Positions 46,204 to 55,566 of a stretch of 64,000 nt of DNA are shown one piece after another. The DNA lies in the NCBI RefSeq assembly GCF_009834365.1, contig NZ_CP041348.1, positions 714,001 to 778,000 on the forward strand, given 5' to 3'. The translations under genes and the position numbers were made by a program. A model generated the notes under the pieces. That model made no database searches. It had not been told where the DNA came from and saw only the letters and a list, made by a program, of their open reading frames with translations. Numbering within the stretch: position 1 is the stretch's first letter; each line of letters starts with the position of its first letter. Source of the DNA: Komagataeibacter xylinus. Its GTDB lineage: Bacteria; Pseudomonadota; Alphaproteobacteria; Acetobacterales; Acetobacteraceae.

Positions 46204-47088
46204 TCAGCTCCATGCCATTGCCGCATCCAGCGGACTTCTGACGGCCTCTACCAACCGATCATGATCGGTCCGGCGAACGGGAATTGATAGGGCAGCAGCT
46301 TGCAACGATTGCGGCAACTGCTCGACAAGTTCACTCAGTGGCGCAAGATTACGGGTCCGCTTGAGAACACGTACCATTTCGGCATGCACACTCACTGGAT
46401 CGAGATCAATGAAAAGCTCTCGTAAAACAGCATGACGTCGAGTGTTAGGAACATCTGGCACAGTACGTCCTAACGCTTTAATAATCGAAGTCGCTTCAGC
46501 AGCCCGAAGTGACTCGAATACAGATGCAGGGCAAACCCGTTCAGGGCTATCCAGAGCTTCCCGCACCGTTGATATCTGGTAGCGTTTGGATAAGCACATA
46601 ACACCAACGTCTGACGGAACAGTAGATAAGACGCCGTTTACATGACTTTCACTCGCGATAACGTTAACTTTCGCGAATACACGTTTATAATTTTCGACTT
46701 GGTTAGCAAGACGGACCAAACTATCCCGTTCGGATTTTATCTCATAAACGGTCGCTGTACCGTTCAAAACAACAAGGTCAGCTTTGCATGATCCCGCCCT
46801 GAATTCATTGAGCATCGATGCAGTACGCAGTGAGTGGGTGCCCATCAGTATCTTGTGACTGATTGCCGTCCGATAGACATACTCGTCACGCTTCCCCGCG
46901 ACTTTAAGTGTGTCAAAAGCCGCATCGAAAACGTCACCAATGCTTGCCTGCAAGCCACAACGAGCCTCAAGATCAGTTTGATCTACGAGCCGACGGAATA
47001 GACCGGACCGCCCCTTCTTCGCCAGTTCCCGGAAAACAGCGGCGGAGAATAGGCGTGTAAACGCAGACAGTTGTACTGAGCTGTAGAT
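46204..47088 (-). CDS. sce7726-family protein, putative PD-(D/E)XK nuclease
   Basis: At least 249 aa from the TTG at 46953, but the reading frame is open and family-like for 45 more codons: LSAFTRLFSAAVFRELAKKG and then RSGLFRRLVDQ. The only well-placed ribosome binding site (GGGAGGA) lies before an ATC codon at 47086-47088; a CTG lies at 47068-47070. The core KADLVVLNGTATVYEIKSER gives D...ExK, the metal site of PD-(D/E)XK nucleases, and MLNEFRAGSCKADLV is the most conserved stretch. It heads the three-gene cassette and lies just behind the conjugation genes. The boundary given includes the extension. Confidence 0.65.
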   Translation of the reverse strand: MYSSVQLSAFTRLFSAAVFRELAKKGRSGLFRRLVDQTDLEARCGLQASIGDVFDAAFDTLKVAGKRDEYVYRTAISHKILMGTHSLRTASMLNEFRAGSCKADLVVLNGTATVYEIKSERDSLVRLANQVENYKRVFAKVNVIASESHVNGVLSTVPSDVGVMCLSKRYQISTVREALDSPERVCPASVFESLRAAEATSIIKALGRTVPDVPNTRRHAVLRELFIDLDPVSVHAEMVRVLKRTRNLAPLSELVEQLPQSLQAAALSIPVRRTDHDRLVEAVRSPLDAAMAWS

Positions 47089-47262
47089 GGCCGTTCCTCC
47101 CGTCCATTGAGCAGTTCACTTTATGACCTTACGATTCGAGTATTTTTACCAAAAAACTCTTACCAAGGAATCCAGAAAATTGGCGGGGCAGACCAGACAA
47201 ACACTCCGATGACACCAGATCACACTCTTCACCTTGATTGTAACCAATCAGCGTCCCTTGCG
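47089..47262. other. junction between conjugation operon and cargo cassette
   Basis: 170 bp between the DUF2274 gene and the sce7726 gene, same strand. It should contain the cassette promoter or read-through from the trb operon. No hairpin terminator is seen. Confidence 0.35.
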
Positions 47263-47484
47263 CTAGAGCTTCGCTCTTCGCGCCTTGGCGAAACCCCGAT
47301 CGGTAGCGATAAACCGGGTCAGCATGGGCGCGATGAGACGCACGGGATCGATGGGCACCAGCCCGGTTCCACGACCCAAAATTTCAGCATAGGCGACAAG
47401 ATCACGATGCAGGGTGGCCGGCAACTCCAGCGTGACTTTCACGGGCTTGTCATCCTCGATCGGACCGAGCTTCAGCTTCGTCAT
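47263..47484 (-). CDS. DUF2274 protein, conjugation operon
   Basis: 73 aa from the ATG at 47484, which overlaps the trbI stop by 4 bp. Begins MTKLKLGPIEDDKPVKVTLE and has a ribbon-helix-helix look (LPATLHRDLVAYAEILGR). Families of this type regularly close trb operons of Tn4371-like elements. C-terminus ATDRGFAKARRAK. A copy of the same ending occurs in the remnant near 62600. Confidence 0.75.
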   Translation of the reverse strand: MTKLKLGPIEDDKPVKVTLELPATLHRDLVAYAEILGRGTGLVPIDPVRLIAPMLTRFIATDRGFAKARRAKL

Positions 47485-48674
47485 GGGTGGATTTCCTCCT
47501 GTGTCCAAGGCTTTAGAACCAGATCGCGGTTCAGAATGAGCGTGAACGGCAGGCCGGGCCTGTCGGTCAGCGTCGGCTGAATATCCAGACTGCGGTCGAT
47601 CAGACGGTTACCGACCATGGAGAAACCATTGCTGGCCCCTGAACGGATGGCCTGCATCAGGTTGTTCTCGTTCCATGACGTGCCGGCTTCGGAACCCACG
47701 CTGAGAAGAGTCGTCACGAGGGCAGCCTTGAAAAGCTGGCCCCAATGATTGTTCACCTCATCGGATAGACCGGACTGCCCGATGGCGTCGCCACCGAGCA
47801 GCTTTTCCAGCACCAGGCTCTCCCCGTTCGGGTAGATCAGCCGGGTCCAGATGATCTGGGTCCGCTGCTGTCCGAAGGAAACACTGCTGTTATAGGCCCC
47901 GAACAGGGTGCTGCCCTGCGGGACCAGCAGATAACGACCGGTCGGGCTGTCATAGACGTTCTGGGTGACATGACCGACGATCTGGCCGGGCAGATCGGAG
48001 CTGATTTTCGTATTCAATGCTCCGGCGATGACGGTCCCTGCCTGAAGGATATAAGGGGACGCGGGCGGCATAATCCGGTCCGGGCTGACCGTCGCACGGT
48101 CCGGCTTCCCCGCCAGAAAGGTACGATTGACAGCCTGCTGGTCGGTTCCTGCCGATGATGCCCGCACTCCAGGAGCGGCCGCCATCACCGGCACCGCCTG
48201 GGCGCTCTGACCCTCTCGTACCTCGACCTGCGCGAAGAGCCTGCTGGTGCGCGCGGCTTCGATCTCCTGGTCGCCGCGACGATTCCCCATGCCGGGAACC
48301 GGCCCCGCACGTCCCTGCCGCTGCGCATTGAGGATCGGCCCGCCCAGATCACCGGGCAGAGGCTGCCCCAGCTTCGGTACATTGGTATAGTCGCTGGGCA
48401 AAGCCGACAGCCCGTCGGCCGAGGCCCGCGCGTCGGTATCCTGTGCTGCCTGAACCGGCCCTTTTGGCGTGTTGCCTTGCAGCGCGTAACCCAGCGCGAG
48501 ACCGATGGCGAGCATCCCAGCCGCCCCCAGGGTCCAGATGACGGGGCGCGACAGCTTTACGACCGGCGGACGCTGTGCGCGCAGCCGCAGATCGGGTGAC
48601 GGTGCTGGTCCCGCTGCGCTCCCGTTGCCGGTAGCGCCCCCGTCCTCATCCGGGCGTTCTTCCGCGCTGCTCAT
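47481..48674 (-). CDS. trbI: conjugal transfer protein TrbI (VirB10-like)
   Basis: 397 aa. Short N-terminal cytoplasmic part, one membrane helix (PVIWTLGAAGMLAIGLALGYAL), a Pro/Gln-rich linker and the C-terminal VirB10 domain: LQAGTVIAGALNTKISSDLPGQ, VTQNVYDSPTGRYLLVPQGS and RTQIIWTRLIYPNGESLVLE. It spans inner and outer membranes in the type IV secretion core complex. ATGA overlap with trbG. Confidence 0.93.
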   Translation of the reverse strand: MSSAEERPDEDGGATGNGSAAGPAPSPDLRLRAQRPPVVKLSRPVIWTLGAAGMLAIGLALGYALQGNTPKGPVQAAQDTDARASADGLSALPSDYTNVPKLGQPLPGDLGGPILNAQRQGRAGPVPGMGNRRGDQEIEAARTSRLFAQVEVREGQSAQAVPVMAAAPGVRASSAGTDQQAVNRTFLAGKPDRATVSPDRIMPPASPYILQAGTVIAGALNTKISSDLPGQIVGHVTQNVYDSPTGRYLLVPQGSTLFGAYNSSVSFGQQRTQIIWTRLIYPNGESLVLEKLLGGDAIGQSGLSDEVNNHWGQLFKAALVTTLLSVGSEAGTSWNENNLMQAIRSGASNGFSMVGNRLIDRSLDIQPTLTDRPGLPFTLILNRDLVLKPWTQEEIHP

Positions 48675-49672
48675 GACTTTCTGCCGTCCGTGCGCACGAT
48701 CCGCACACGCTGCTCGGAATGCTTATCACCCAGGCGTAATTCGGCAGCGGCGAACAGGCGATCGACGATCATCCAGTTCTGTCGCACCCGGTAATTGACC
48801 AGTTCCGGCCCTCCATCGGCCCCAAGCACAAAAAGCGGCGGCAGTTCCCCTTGCCCTATGCCAGCCGGAAAGGCGATATAGACCTTCCGCCCGTCATCAA
48901 AAGCCCGGCTGGGAAGCCAGGGTGATGTCTCGCCTTTCACCGGCTGGATGGCATAGCGGAAATTCAGGGCGTCGAGTTTCAAGCCCGTATCTACTGATGC
49001 CGCCTCGTCGGCATCGCTGTCCTGCCGGTGCAGGGCAATCAGATCATCCTCAGGGTAGTCCCAGGACACCGAGGCCATGTAGGTGGCTGGTGTGGAGCGC
49101 AGTTCGGCCAGATACGTCCGCCGATCCGTATTGACGATCAGGTTGGTAGTCAGATCCGGCCGCGTCGGCTTGACCAGGATATGGATGCGTTTGGTCGCCC
49201 CTGCCCCGCTTTCGGTGTCGCCAATGATCCAGCGCACCGTATCACCGGCAGCAACCGGCCCGGTGCCGACCAGCTTTTCGCCCTGCTGGAGCATGATGTC
49301 AGTGATTTCGCCGGGCGAGGTATAGACCTGATAGAGGGCACCGGGAGAATAAGGATAGACCTGCACCGCATTGATGAAGCCAGCACGCGTAGGTTGAATT
49401 CGGGCCGCCAGATTGGCCTGTGTCACGCGCGCTGCGGGGTCGGCGACTTCGGGAGCCGTATGGACCGCGCGTCGTGACGGCAGCGGCTTGAGCTGGCCCG
49501 GCAGGGGAAGTGGCTGCGGGACTTCGACGATCTGTACCGGTTTCGGTGGGTCCGGCAGGCGCATGGCCTGAACAGCGTCATCGTACCGGATGACAGGCGG
49601 ATGGTAATGCTGCGCGCATCCGGCCAGGGGCAGGACAAGCAACGGGAGAAAACGAAGAGCGCGACGGATCAT
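48671..49672 (-). CDS. trbG: conjugal transfer protein TrbG (VirB9-like)
   Basis: 333 aa. Lipoprotein-like signal FLPLLVLPLAGCAQHY. The VirB9 domain contains IHILVKPTRPDLTTNLIVNT and ALNFRYAIQPVKGE, and it ends in NYRVRQNWMIVDRLFAAAEL. Forms the outer-membrane part of the secretion core with TrbI. Coupled to trbF by a 4-bp overlap. Confidence 0.93.
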   Translation of the reverse strand: MIRRALRFLPLLVLPLAGCAQHYHPPVIRYDDAVQAMRLPDPPKPVQIVEVPQPLPLPGQLKPLPSRRAVHTAPEVADPAARVTQANLAARIQPTRAGFINAVQVYPYSPGALYQVYTSPGEITDIMLQQGEKLVGTGPVAAGDTVRWIIGDTESGAGATKRIHILVKPTRPDLTTNLIVNTDRRTYLAELRSTPATYMASVSWDYPEDDLIALHRQDSDADEAASVDTGLKLDALNFRYAIQPVKGETSPWLPSRAFDDGRKVYIAFPAGIGQGELPPLFVLGADGGPELVNYRVRQNWMIVDRLFAAAELRLGDKHSEQRVRIVRTDGRKS

Positions 49673-50361
49673 TGGCCAAGCTCCTTCGACCAGTTGATGG
49701 CGGAGACGTATATGCCGAGGGGATTTTTCCGCAGATGATCCGCATCGCGGGGCGTCCGCAGCACGATGGACACGATGGCGGTCCAGCGTTCGGTGCCGGT
49801 AAACGCTCCATCGCGGTAATGACGCTCGGTCCAGGCGACACGGAAACTGCCAGACGAGGCGCGGATGACCGAGGCAATGTCCACCTCGACCTGCTCCCGT
49901 CCGATCCGCGAAAACGGATCGTTGAGGCGGGCATAATCATTAAGCGCCTGCGCGCCCGACGTGGTGGTGAAATCATAGGCGCGCAGCCAGTTATGCCGGA
50001 CCACCACCGCATCTGATGACAGACCACGGACATCGCCGATAAACTGCGCCAGATACCAGGCAATCTGCGGATCGGTCGGTGTGTAACCCGCTGTCGCAGG
50101 CATCACGACCTGCGCCTGCCCCAGTCGATCGACCTGCACCACCCATGGCACGACGGTGCCATGCGCGGACTGCCAGACCAACCCGGCACCAAGGCCGGCG
50201 GACAGAAACAGTGACCCGAACGCCATCAGACGCCAATTGCGGGCCTGCACACGGGCGGAGCCGATGCGCTCGTCCCAGATCTGCGCTGCTTTCTGGTATG
50301 GGGTTACGGGCTCGGGCGTGGTCCCGTAACGGCTGGTGGAGCGACGGAACATCGTCCTCAT
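49669..50361 (-). CDS. trbF: conjugal transfer protein TrbF (VirB8-like)
   Basis: 230 aa. Short cytoplasmic N-terminus, one membrane helix (WRLMAFGSLFLSAGLGAGL), then the periplasmic VirB8 domain with VPWVVQVDRLGQAQVVMPAT, YTPTDPQIAWYLAQFIGDVR and FRVAWTERHYRDG. Assembly platform of the secretion channel. Overlaps trbL by 4 bp. Confidence 0.93.
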   Translation of the reverse strand: MRTMFRRSTSRYGTTPEPVTPYQKAAQIWDERIGSARVQARNWRLMAFGSLFLSAGLGAGLVWQSAHGTVVPWVVQVDRLGQAQVVMPATAGYTPTDPQIAWYLAQFIGDVRGLSSDAVVVRHNWLRAYDFTTTSGAQALNDYARLNDPFSRIGREQVEVDIASVIRASSGSFRVAWTERHYRDGAFTGTERWTAIVSIVLRTPRDADHLRKNPLGIYVSAINWSKELGQ

Positions 50362-51761
50362 TCCTTTTCCGAGAGATCAATGCTGGAACTTCCGCCGCCG
50401 CCATCGGCTGAGCGGATGACATGCGCCACTTCGGCGGCATGGGTGGCTGCATTGCGGCGTTTCATGCTCCGCGCCCAGCGGGGTGGCGTGCCTTCGGGGC
50501 CAGAGCCGCCACCGGCAACACCACCTCCGCCACCGCCATTACCTGACGGGCCGCCGGACGCCCCGGCACCCGCATCGGACCCTCCCGTGAAGCGTCCGCC
50601 TGTCGCAGTGGAAGCGCCTCGCGCGCCCTCGCCGTAGCTCTGCTTCATGGCGTTCGCCGCAAACGACATTTTGCTCTTCACGGCATTCGCGGCAGCACTG
50701 CCCGGCGCCCGGGCAACACCGCCCAGCCCGGCTGCCATGCGGGCACCGGCACTTTCGCCAGCGGCATTCATGGCGCCCACCGAATAAGCCGTATTGGCCG
50801 CACCCGCGATCGCAGCCCCTCCCCGCGCGGCAGCAGCGGTGGCACCCACGGCCGCAGCCCCGCCAGAGGCAACCGCTCCAACGCCAGCCACGGCCGTTGC
50901 CCCCATCGCGCCAACCGCCATGCCGGTGCCGACAGCGGCGCCCGCGCCAAGCTGGGGCGCGCCTGAGATCAGCCCGTTGGCAATGCTGCCGCCATAAATG
51001 GACAGACCGACGATAGCGAGTGACGCCAGTACCACCGACGTTGCCTGTCCGACGGTGGGCACGGCATCGCCATAAGAAGTCGTAAACTGCCGGAATAATA
51101 CAGACGCGATGCCGGAGATCACCGCCAGCACCATCACCTTCACACCCGATGACACGACATTGCCCAGTACCTTCTCCGCCAGGAAGGCCGTCCGGTTGAA
51201 CAGCGCGAACGGGATCAGCACAAACCCTGCCAGCGTGGTCAGCTTGAATTCGATCAGGGCCACGAAAAGCTGAACGGCGAGAATGAAGAATGCCGCCAGC
51301 ACAATCAGCCAGGACAGGCACAGCACAAAGATCTGGATGAAGTTTTTGAAGAAGGCCACCGGACCCAGAAGGTTGTGGACAGAGTCCAGCAGAGGCTGGG
51401 CCGCATCGAATCCGGTCGAGGCCAGTCGGCCGGGACGGAGGAAATCCGACAATGTCAGATTGCCACCCCCGGCCCTGAGACCCATGGCGGCGAAACTATC
51501 GAAAACCACCTTCGCAAGATGGTCAAAATTGTTGATCAGGAAAGCGAAGAACCCGATATACAGTGTCTTCTTCACCAGACGCTGGATGATGTCCTCATCC
51601 GCCGCCCACGCCCAGAACAGCCCGGCCAGTACCATATCCAGCACGGACAACGATCCGGCCAGAGAAACGACGTTTCCTTTCAGCAGACCAAAGCCGCTGT
51701 CGATCGTAGTCGTGAAGGTATTGAGGAAAGTGTCGATAACACCGACATCGTTCGTGGGCAT
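50358..51761 (-). CDS. trbL: conjugal transfer protein TrbL (VirB6-like)
   Basis: 467 aa. Six or so membrane helices in the first 250 residues (LVLAGLFWAWAADED, FFAFLINNFDHLAKVVFDSF, FIQIFVLCLSWLIVLAAFF and others), then a Gly/Ala-rich stretch (about 270-370) and a polar Gly/Ser C-terminus. Inner-membrane channel part. The low-complexity Ala/Gly run is usual for P-type TrbL. Confidence 0.9.
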   Translation of the reverse strand: MPTNDVGVIDTFLNTFTTTIDSGFGLLKGNVVSLAGSLSVLDMVLAGLFWAWAADEDIIQRLVKKTLYIGFFAFLINNFDHLAKVVFDSFAAMGLRAGGGNLTLSDFLRPGRLASTGFDAAQPLLDSVHNLLGPVAFFKNFIQIFVLCLSWLIVLAAFFILAVQLFVALIEFKLTTLAGFVLIPFALFNRTAFLAEKVLGNVVSSGVKVMVLAVISGIASVLFRQFTTSYGDAVPTVGQATSVVLASLAIVGLSIYGGSIANGLISGAPQLGAGAAVGTGMAVGAMGATAVAGVGAVASGGAAAVGATAAAARGGAAIAGAANTAYSVGAMNAAGESAGARMAAGLGGVARAPGSAAANAVKSKMSFAANAMKQSYGEGARGASTATGGRFTGGSDAGAGASGGPSGNGGGGGGVAGGGSGPEGTPPRWARSMKRRNAATHAAEVAHVIRSADGGGGSSSIDLSEKE

Positions 51762-51766
51762 GACCG

Positions 51767-52504
51767 TCAGTTTCCATTGCTGCCGAACATGGACACCGTG
51801 CTCGGCACATAGGCGTCATGCTGCGAGAAATGCTGATACTGCGCGTCACTTTCCGCTTCCGTCGCGGCATCACGTGCCTGTTGCAGGGCCGTGGCGCGAC
51901 CGTTGGCGGCCAGTTCGGCCTGAATATCGGACAATTGGCGGGACTGTAGCGCCAGAAGCTGGTTTCCCGCCTGCGCCGCCTGCAACGCCCCGGTGGAGGT
52001 CTGGCTGGCCGAAGCCAGTTGTGTCATGGCAGAACTGTCGCTCGGGATGTTCCCCACTACCCGCGCCTGCAATTTCAGCGCATCCTCGAACCCACCGACG
52101 GAATTCTTCCACCGTGTCTGCGCCTGGCTGAACAGGGCACTGTCGGACATGCCCGAGGAGACGGACGTGTATGCCTGCTGGTATTGCTGCTCGACGGACT
52201 GGACGCTGTAGGCGATGTTCTGCGCCTGAGCGAGGAGTGCCGTCGTCTGGGAAATCGTTGACTGCAACGTCGATAATGTCGAAATCGGCAGGCTCGCCAG
52301 ATTACGCCCCTGATTGACCAGCATCTGCGCCTGGTTGGCGAGTGACGTGATCTGGTTGCCGATCTGCTGGAGCGTTCGGGCCGCGATCAGCACGTTCTCA
52401 ACATGGTTCGCGCCGTCATACACCGCCCATTGCGCGTGGGCAGGTGGAGAAGATGAAACCGTAAAAGCAATGACCACTACGGCAGGAATCAGACGATATC
52501 TCAC
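51767..52504 (-). CDS. trbJ: conjugal transfer protein TrbJ (VirB5-like)
   Basis: 245 aa from a GTG start within GTGA, overlapping the trbE stop, with AAGGAG upstream. Signal peptide AVVVIAFTVSSSPPAHA, then a long helical body with many Gln/Ala (IAARTLQQIGNQITSLANQA). Minor pilus component. Coupled to trbL after 5 bp. Confidence 0.9.
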   Translation of the reverse strand: MRYRLIPAVVVIAFTVSSSPPAHAQWAVYDGANHVENVLIAARTLQQIGNQITSLANQAQMLVNQGRNLASLPISTLSTLQSTISQTTALLAQAQNIAYSVQSVEQQYQQAYTSVSSGMSDSALFSQAQTRWKNSVGGFEDALKLQARVVGNIPSDSSAMTQLASASQTSTGALQAAQAGNQLLALQSRQLSDIQAELAANGRATALQQARDAATEAESDAQYQHFSQHDAYVPSTVSMFGSNGN

Positions 52505-54942
52505 GACACGTCTCCTTGCCGCAGAAGGTCCGCCGCCCACGTGACACCACGCGCCTCAAACCATGCGGGCAGGAAACCATCCCGCCCGTGCTTGGTCAGC
52601 ACGCTATCGATCAGTCGATGATCGTCCTTGCCGGACGCGGCACACAACGCCAGCGCCACCGGGCCGAGGCCCAGTTCGAACAGGCGGTTGCCACCTTGCG
52701 TCTGACAGTAATACTCCCGCTTGGACGCGGCGCGGGCGATGATGGCGATCTGCCGGTCATTCAGCCCGAAATCCCGATAGAGCGCCATGATCTGCGGCTC
52801 GATGGCCCGCTCATTGGGCAGGAATATCCGCGTGGGACAGCTTTCCACTACAGCCGGAGCAATGGGGGAATTGGCAATATCGGACAGGGACTGAGTAGCA
52901 AAAATCACCGATGCGTTCTTCTTGCGCAGGGTTTTCAGCCATTCCCGGAGTTGTCCGGCGAAATCACCGTCATCCAGAACCAACCAGCCCTCATCAATGA
53001 CCAGCAGGGTCGGGCGGCCATCCAGACGGCCCTCAATGCGGTGGAACAGATAGGACAGCACGGAAGAGGCTGCGTCAGAACCGATCAGCCCCTCGGTTTC
53101 AAACACCACGACATCGGCATCGCCCAGCCGCTCGGCGTCCGCATCCAGCAACCGGCCATAAGGACCACCGAGGCAGTATGGGGCCAGAGCCTGCTTCAGG
53201 ACGTTGGACTGGAGGAGCGCCACCAGACCGGAGATCGTGCGTTCATGGTCGGGCGATGACGCGAGGGAATTCAGGGCCGACCAGAGATGGGACTTCACCT
53301 CGGGGTTAAGCGTTATCCCCTCACCCACGAGGATCTGCCCCAGCCACTCACTGGCCCATTTGCGCTCGTCGGGATCGTAAATCTGTGCCAGCGGCTGGAG
53401 CGATACACTGCCACCCTGTTCTTCCGATGGATCATCATCGGTCAAACCGCCGCCGAGATCATGCCAATCGCCTCCCATTGCCATCGTCGCCGCACGCATG
53501 GAGCCACCAAAATCGAAGGCAAAAATCTGCGAACCCGCATAGCGCCGGAACTGGAGCGCCATCAATGCCAGCAGCACGGATTTGCCCGCGCCTGTCGGTC
53601 CCGCGATCAGCGTGTGACCGACATCCCCGACATGCAGTGAAAACCGGAATGGTGTTGCTCCCGCCGTTTTTCCGTAGAACAGCGGTGCTGCCTTGAAATG
53701 CCCGTCCTGCTCCGGCCCGGCCCACACGGCGGAAAGCGGGATCATATGCGCCAGATTCAGGGTCGAGACCGGGGGCTGGCGCACATTGGCGTAGACATGG
53801 CCCGGCAGACTCCCGAGCCATGCCTCCACCGCATTGAGGCTTTCCGCCATGTAGGTGAAGTCCCGCCCCTGAATGATCTTTTCCACGAGGCGAAGTTTTT
53901 CCGCCGCGATACTGGCGCTGCCATCCCAGACCGTGACGGTCGCAGTGATATAGGCTTGACCGACATCGTCGGCACCAAGGGATTGCAGCGCCAGATCAGC
54001 ATCGGCGGCCTTGTTGGCGGCATCGTTGTCCTCCAGCACCGACGCCTCGTTGGTCATGACTTCCCGCACAATGGCTGCGATGCTCTTGCGCTTTGCGAAC
54101 CACTGCCGACGGATCTTCGTCAGCACCTTCGTGGCATCGGTCTTGTCAAGCAGGATAGCGCGGGTGGACCAGCGATACGGCATGGCCAGCCGGTTCAGAT
54201 CGTCGAGAATTCCAGGGAAGGTCCGGCTGGGGAAACCCGTGATGGTCAGGGTTTTCAGATAGGCGTCACCAAGTTTCGGCTCCAGGCCACCCGAGAGCGG
54301 CTGGTCCACCAGCAGAGCATCGAGGTGCATCGGGATTTCCGGCACCCGGACCCGCTGGTTCCGCGTCGAGATGGTGGAATGCAGGTACGTGAGCGTCTCG
54401 CCGTCATTCAGCCACACCGCTTCGGGCATGAACCCGTCCAGCAGGGCCAGCATCCGATCCGTGCGGTCCACGAACGCATGGAGCATGCCATACCGATCGG
54501 GACCATCGCGTTCCCTGCCTTCATAGAGAAAACGCTCGGCACGCCCAGAAGATTCCGCCGGTGGCAGCCAGACCAGGGTGAGAAAATACCGGCTCTCGAA
54601 ATGCGCCCCCTCGTCCTCGAACTGCTCCCGGCGTTCCAGATCGACCATCTGACTGGCGGCATCCGGGAAATCGCTCTCGGGATACACTGTTGCCGGGACG
54701 CGCTGGGCTTCCACGAACACCGCCCAGCCGGAGCCCAGGCGCCGCAGGGCATTATTCAGCCGCCCGGTCACGCCAACCAGTTCGGCGGGCGTCGCACTAT
54801 CCAGATCGGGACCACGGATGCGTGCGGTACGCTGGAAGGAACCGTCCTTGTTCAGCACGACACCTTTTGCGACCTGAGCGGCCCAGGGCAGGAAATCAGC
54901 CAAGAGGGCAGCACGGTTGCGATATTCGCCAAGGGACATCAT
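52501..54942 (-). CDS. trbE: conjugal transfer ATPase TrbE (VirB4-like)
   Basis: 813 aa from the first of two adjacent ATGs (MMSLGEYRNRAALLADFLPW); longer readings run through trbD. Walker A in HTLIAGPTGAGKSVLLALMA near residue 465, Walker B in TLLVIDEGWLVLDDGDFA, then the arginine-rich region VIFATQSLSDIANSPIA. Hexameric ATPase that powers pilus assembly and DNA transfer. Confidence 0.95.
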   Translation of the reverse strand: MMSLGEYRNRAALLADFLPWAAQVAKGVVLNKDGSFQRTARIRGPDLDSATPAELVGVTGRLNNALRRLGSGWAVFVEAQRVPATVYPESDFPDAASQMVDLERREQFEDEGAHFESRYFLTLVWLPPAESSGRAERFLYEGRERDGPDRYGMLHAFVDRTDRMLALLDGFMPEAVWLNDGETLTYLHSTISTRNQRVRVPEIPMHLDALLVDQPLSGGLEPKLGDAYLKTLTITGFPSRTFPGILDDLNRLAMPYRWSTRAILLDKTDATKVLTKIRRQWFAKRKSIAAIVREVMTNEASVLEDNDAANKAADADLALQSLGADDVGQAYITATVTVWDGSASIAAEKLRLVEKIIQGRDFTYMAESLNAVEAWLGSLPGHVYANVRQPPVSTLNLAHMIPLSAVWAGPEQDGHFKAAPLFYGKTAGATPFRFSLHVGDVGHTLIAGPTGAGKSVLLALMALQFRRYAGSQIFAFDFGGSMRAATMAMGGDWHDLGGGLTDDDPSEEQGGSVSLQPLAQIYDPDERKWASEWLGQILVGEGITLNPEVKSHLWSALNSLASSPDHERTISGLVALLQSNVLKQALAPYCLGGPYGRLLDADAERLGDADVVVFETEGLIGSDAASSVLSYLFHRIEGRLDGRPTLLVIDEGWLVLDDGDFAGQLREWLKTLRKKNASVIFATQSLSDIANSPIAPAVVESCPTRIFLPNERAIEPQIMALYRDFGLNDRQIAIIARAASKREYYCQTQGGNRLFELGLGPVALALCAASGKDDHRLIDSVLTKHGRDGFLPAWFEARGVTWAADLLRQGDVS

Positions 54943-54955
54943 CGCCCTGCCCTCC

Positions 54956-55234
54956 CTATGCCCGGAGCCAGGCGGGATAGCGGAGATGCCGCCGGCCCAC
55001 CTCGACGAACAGCGGATCGCGCTTCGCTCCCCAGACCGCGAGGCTATGCCCCACGATCCAGAATACCGCCCCAACCAGCCAGAGCCGCAGCCCCAGCGAG
55101 ATGGCTGCGCCCAACGTGCCGTTGGCGATCGCCAGAGTCCTTGGCGCCCCACCCAGCAGGATCGGATCGGTCAGGGAGCGATGCACCGGGACATGGAAGC
55201 CCGGCACGGCGTCATCGTCATATCCGGCGGCCAT
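54956..55234 (-). CDS. trbD: conjugal transfer protein TrbD (VirB3-like)
   Basis: 92 aa, starting MAAGYDDDAVPGFHVPVHRS. Two membrane helices lie at about 35-65 (TLAIANGTLGAAISLGLRLW, then LVGAVFWIVGHSLAVWGAKR). VPVHRSLTDPILLGGAPR is the family signature. Start overlaps the trbC stop by 1 bp (TGATG). Small inner-membrane partner of TrbE. Confidence 0.9.
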   Translation of the reverse strand: MAAGYDDDAVPGFHVPVHRSLTDPILLGGAPRTLAIANGTLGAAISLGLRLWLVGAVFWIVGHSLAVWGAKRDPLFVEVGRRHLRYPAWLRA

Positions 55235-55566
55235 CAGATCAGTGCTCCGCCCGAGAAGGAGAAGAACGACAGAAAGAACGAGCTGGCGGCGAAGGCGATG
55301 GACAGGCCGAACACGATCTGGATCAGGCGGCGGAAGCCGCCGGATGTTTCCCCGAACGCCAGCGTCAGGCCGGTCACGGTGATGATGATCACCGACACGA
55401 TGCGCGCCACCGGTCCCTGCACGGATTCCAGAATCTGGTTGAGCGGTTCCTCCCACGGCATGTCGGAGCCCGAGGCAAGAGCCGAGGAGCACCATGCGAT
55501 GGACAGCAGCAGCATGGCGGAAAGGACAGGCGCGTGCCGACGCACGCGGAACAGCGTGAGGTTCAT
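55234..55566 (-). CDS. trbC: conjugal transfer pilin TrbC (VirB2-like)
   Basis: 110 aa. Signal peptide SAMLLLSIAWCSSALAS, then MPWEEPLNQILESVQGPVAR and two hydrophobic segments (IVSVIIITVTGLTLAFGE; VFGLSIAFAASSFFLSF), as in pilins of P-type systems. Overlaps trbB by 4 bp. Confidence 0.92.
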   Translation of the reverse strand: MNLTLFRVRRHAPVLSAMLLLSIAWCSSALASGSDMPWEEPLNQILESVQGPVARIVSVIIITVTGLTLAFGETSGGFRRLIQIVFGLSIAFAASSFFLSFFSFSGGALI

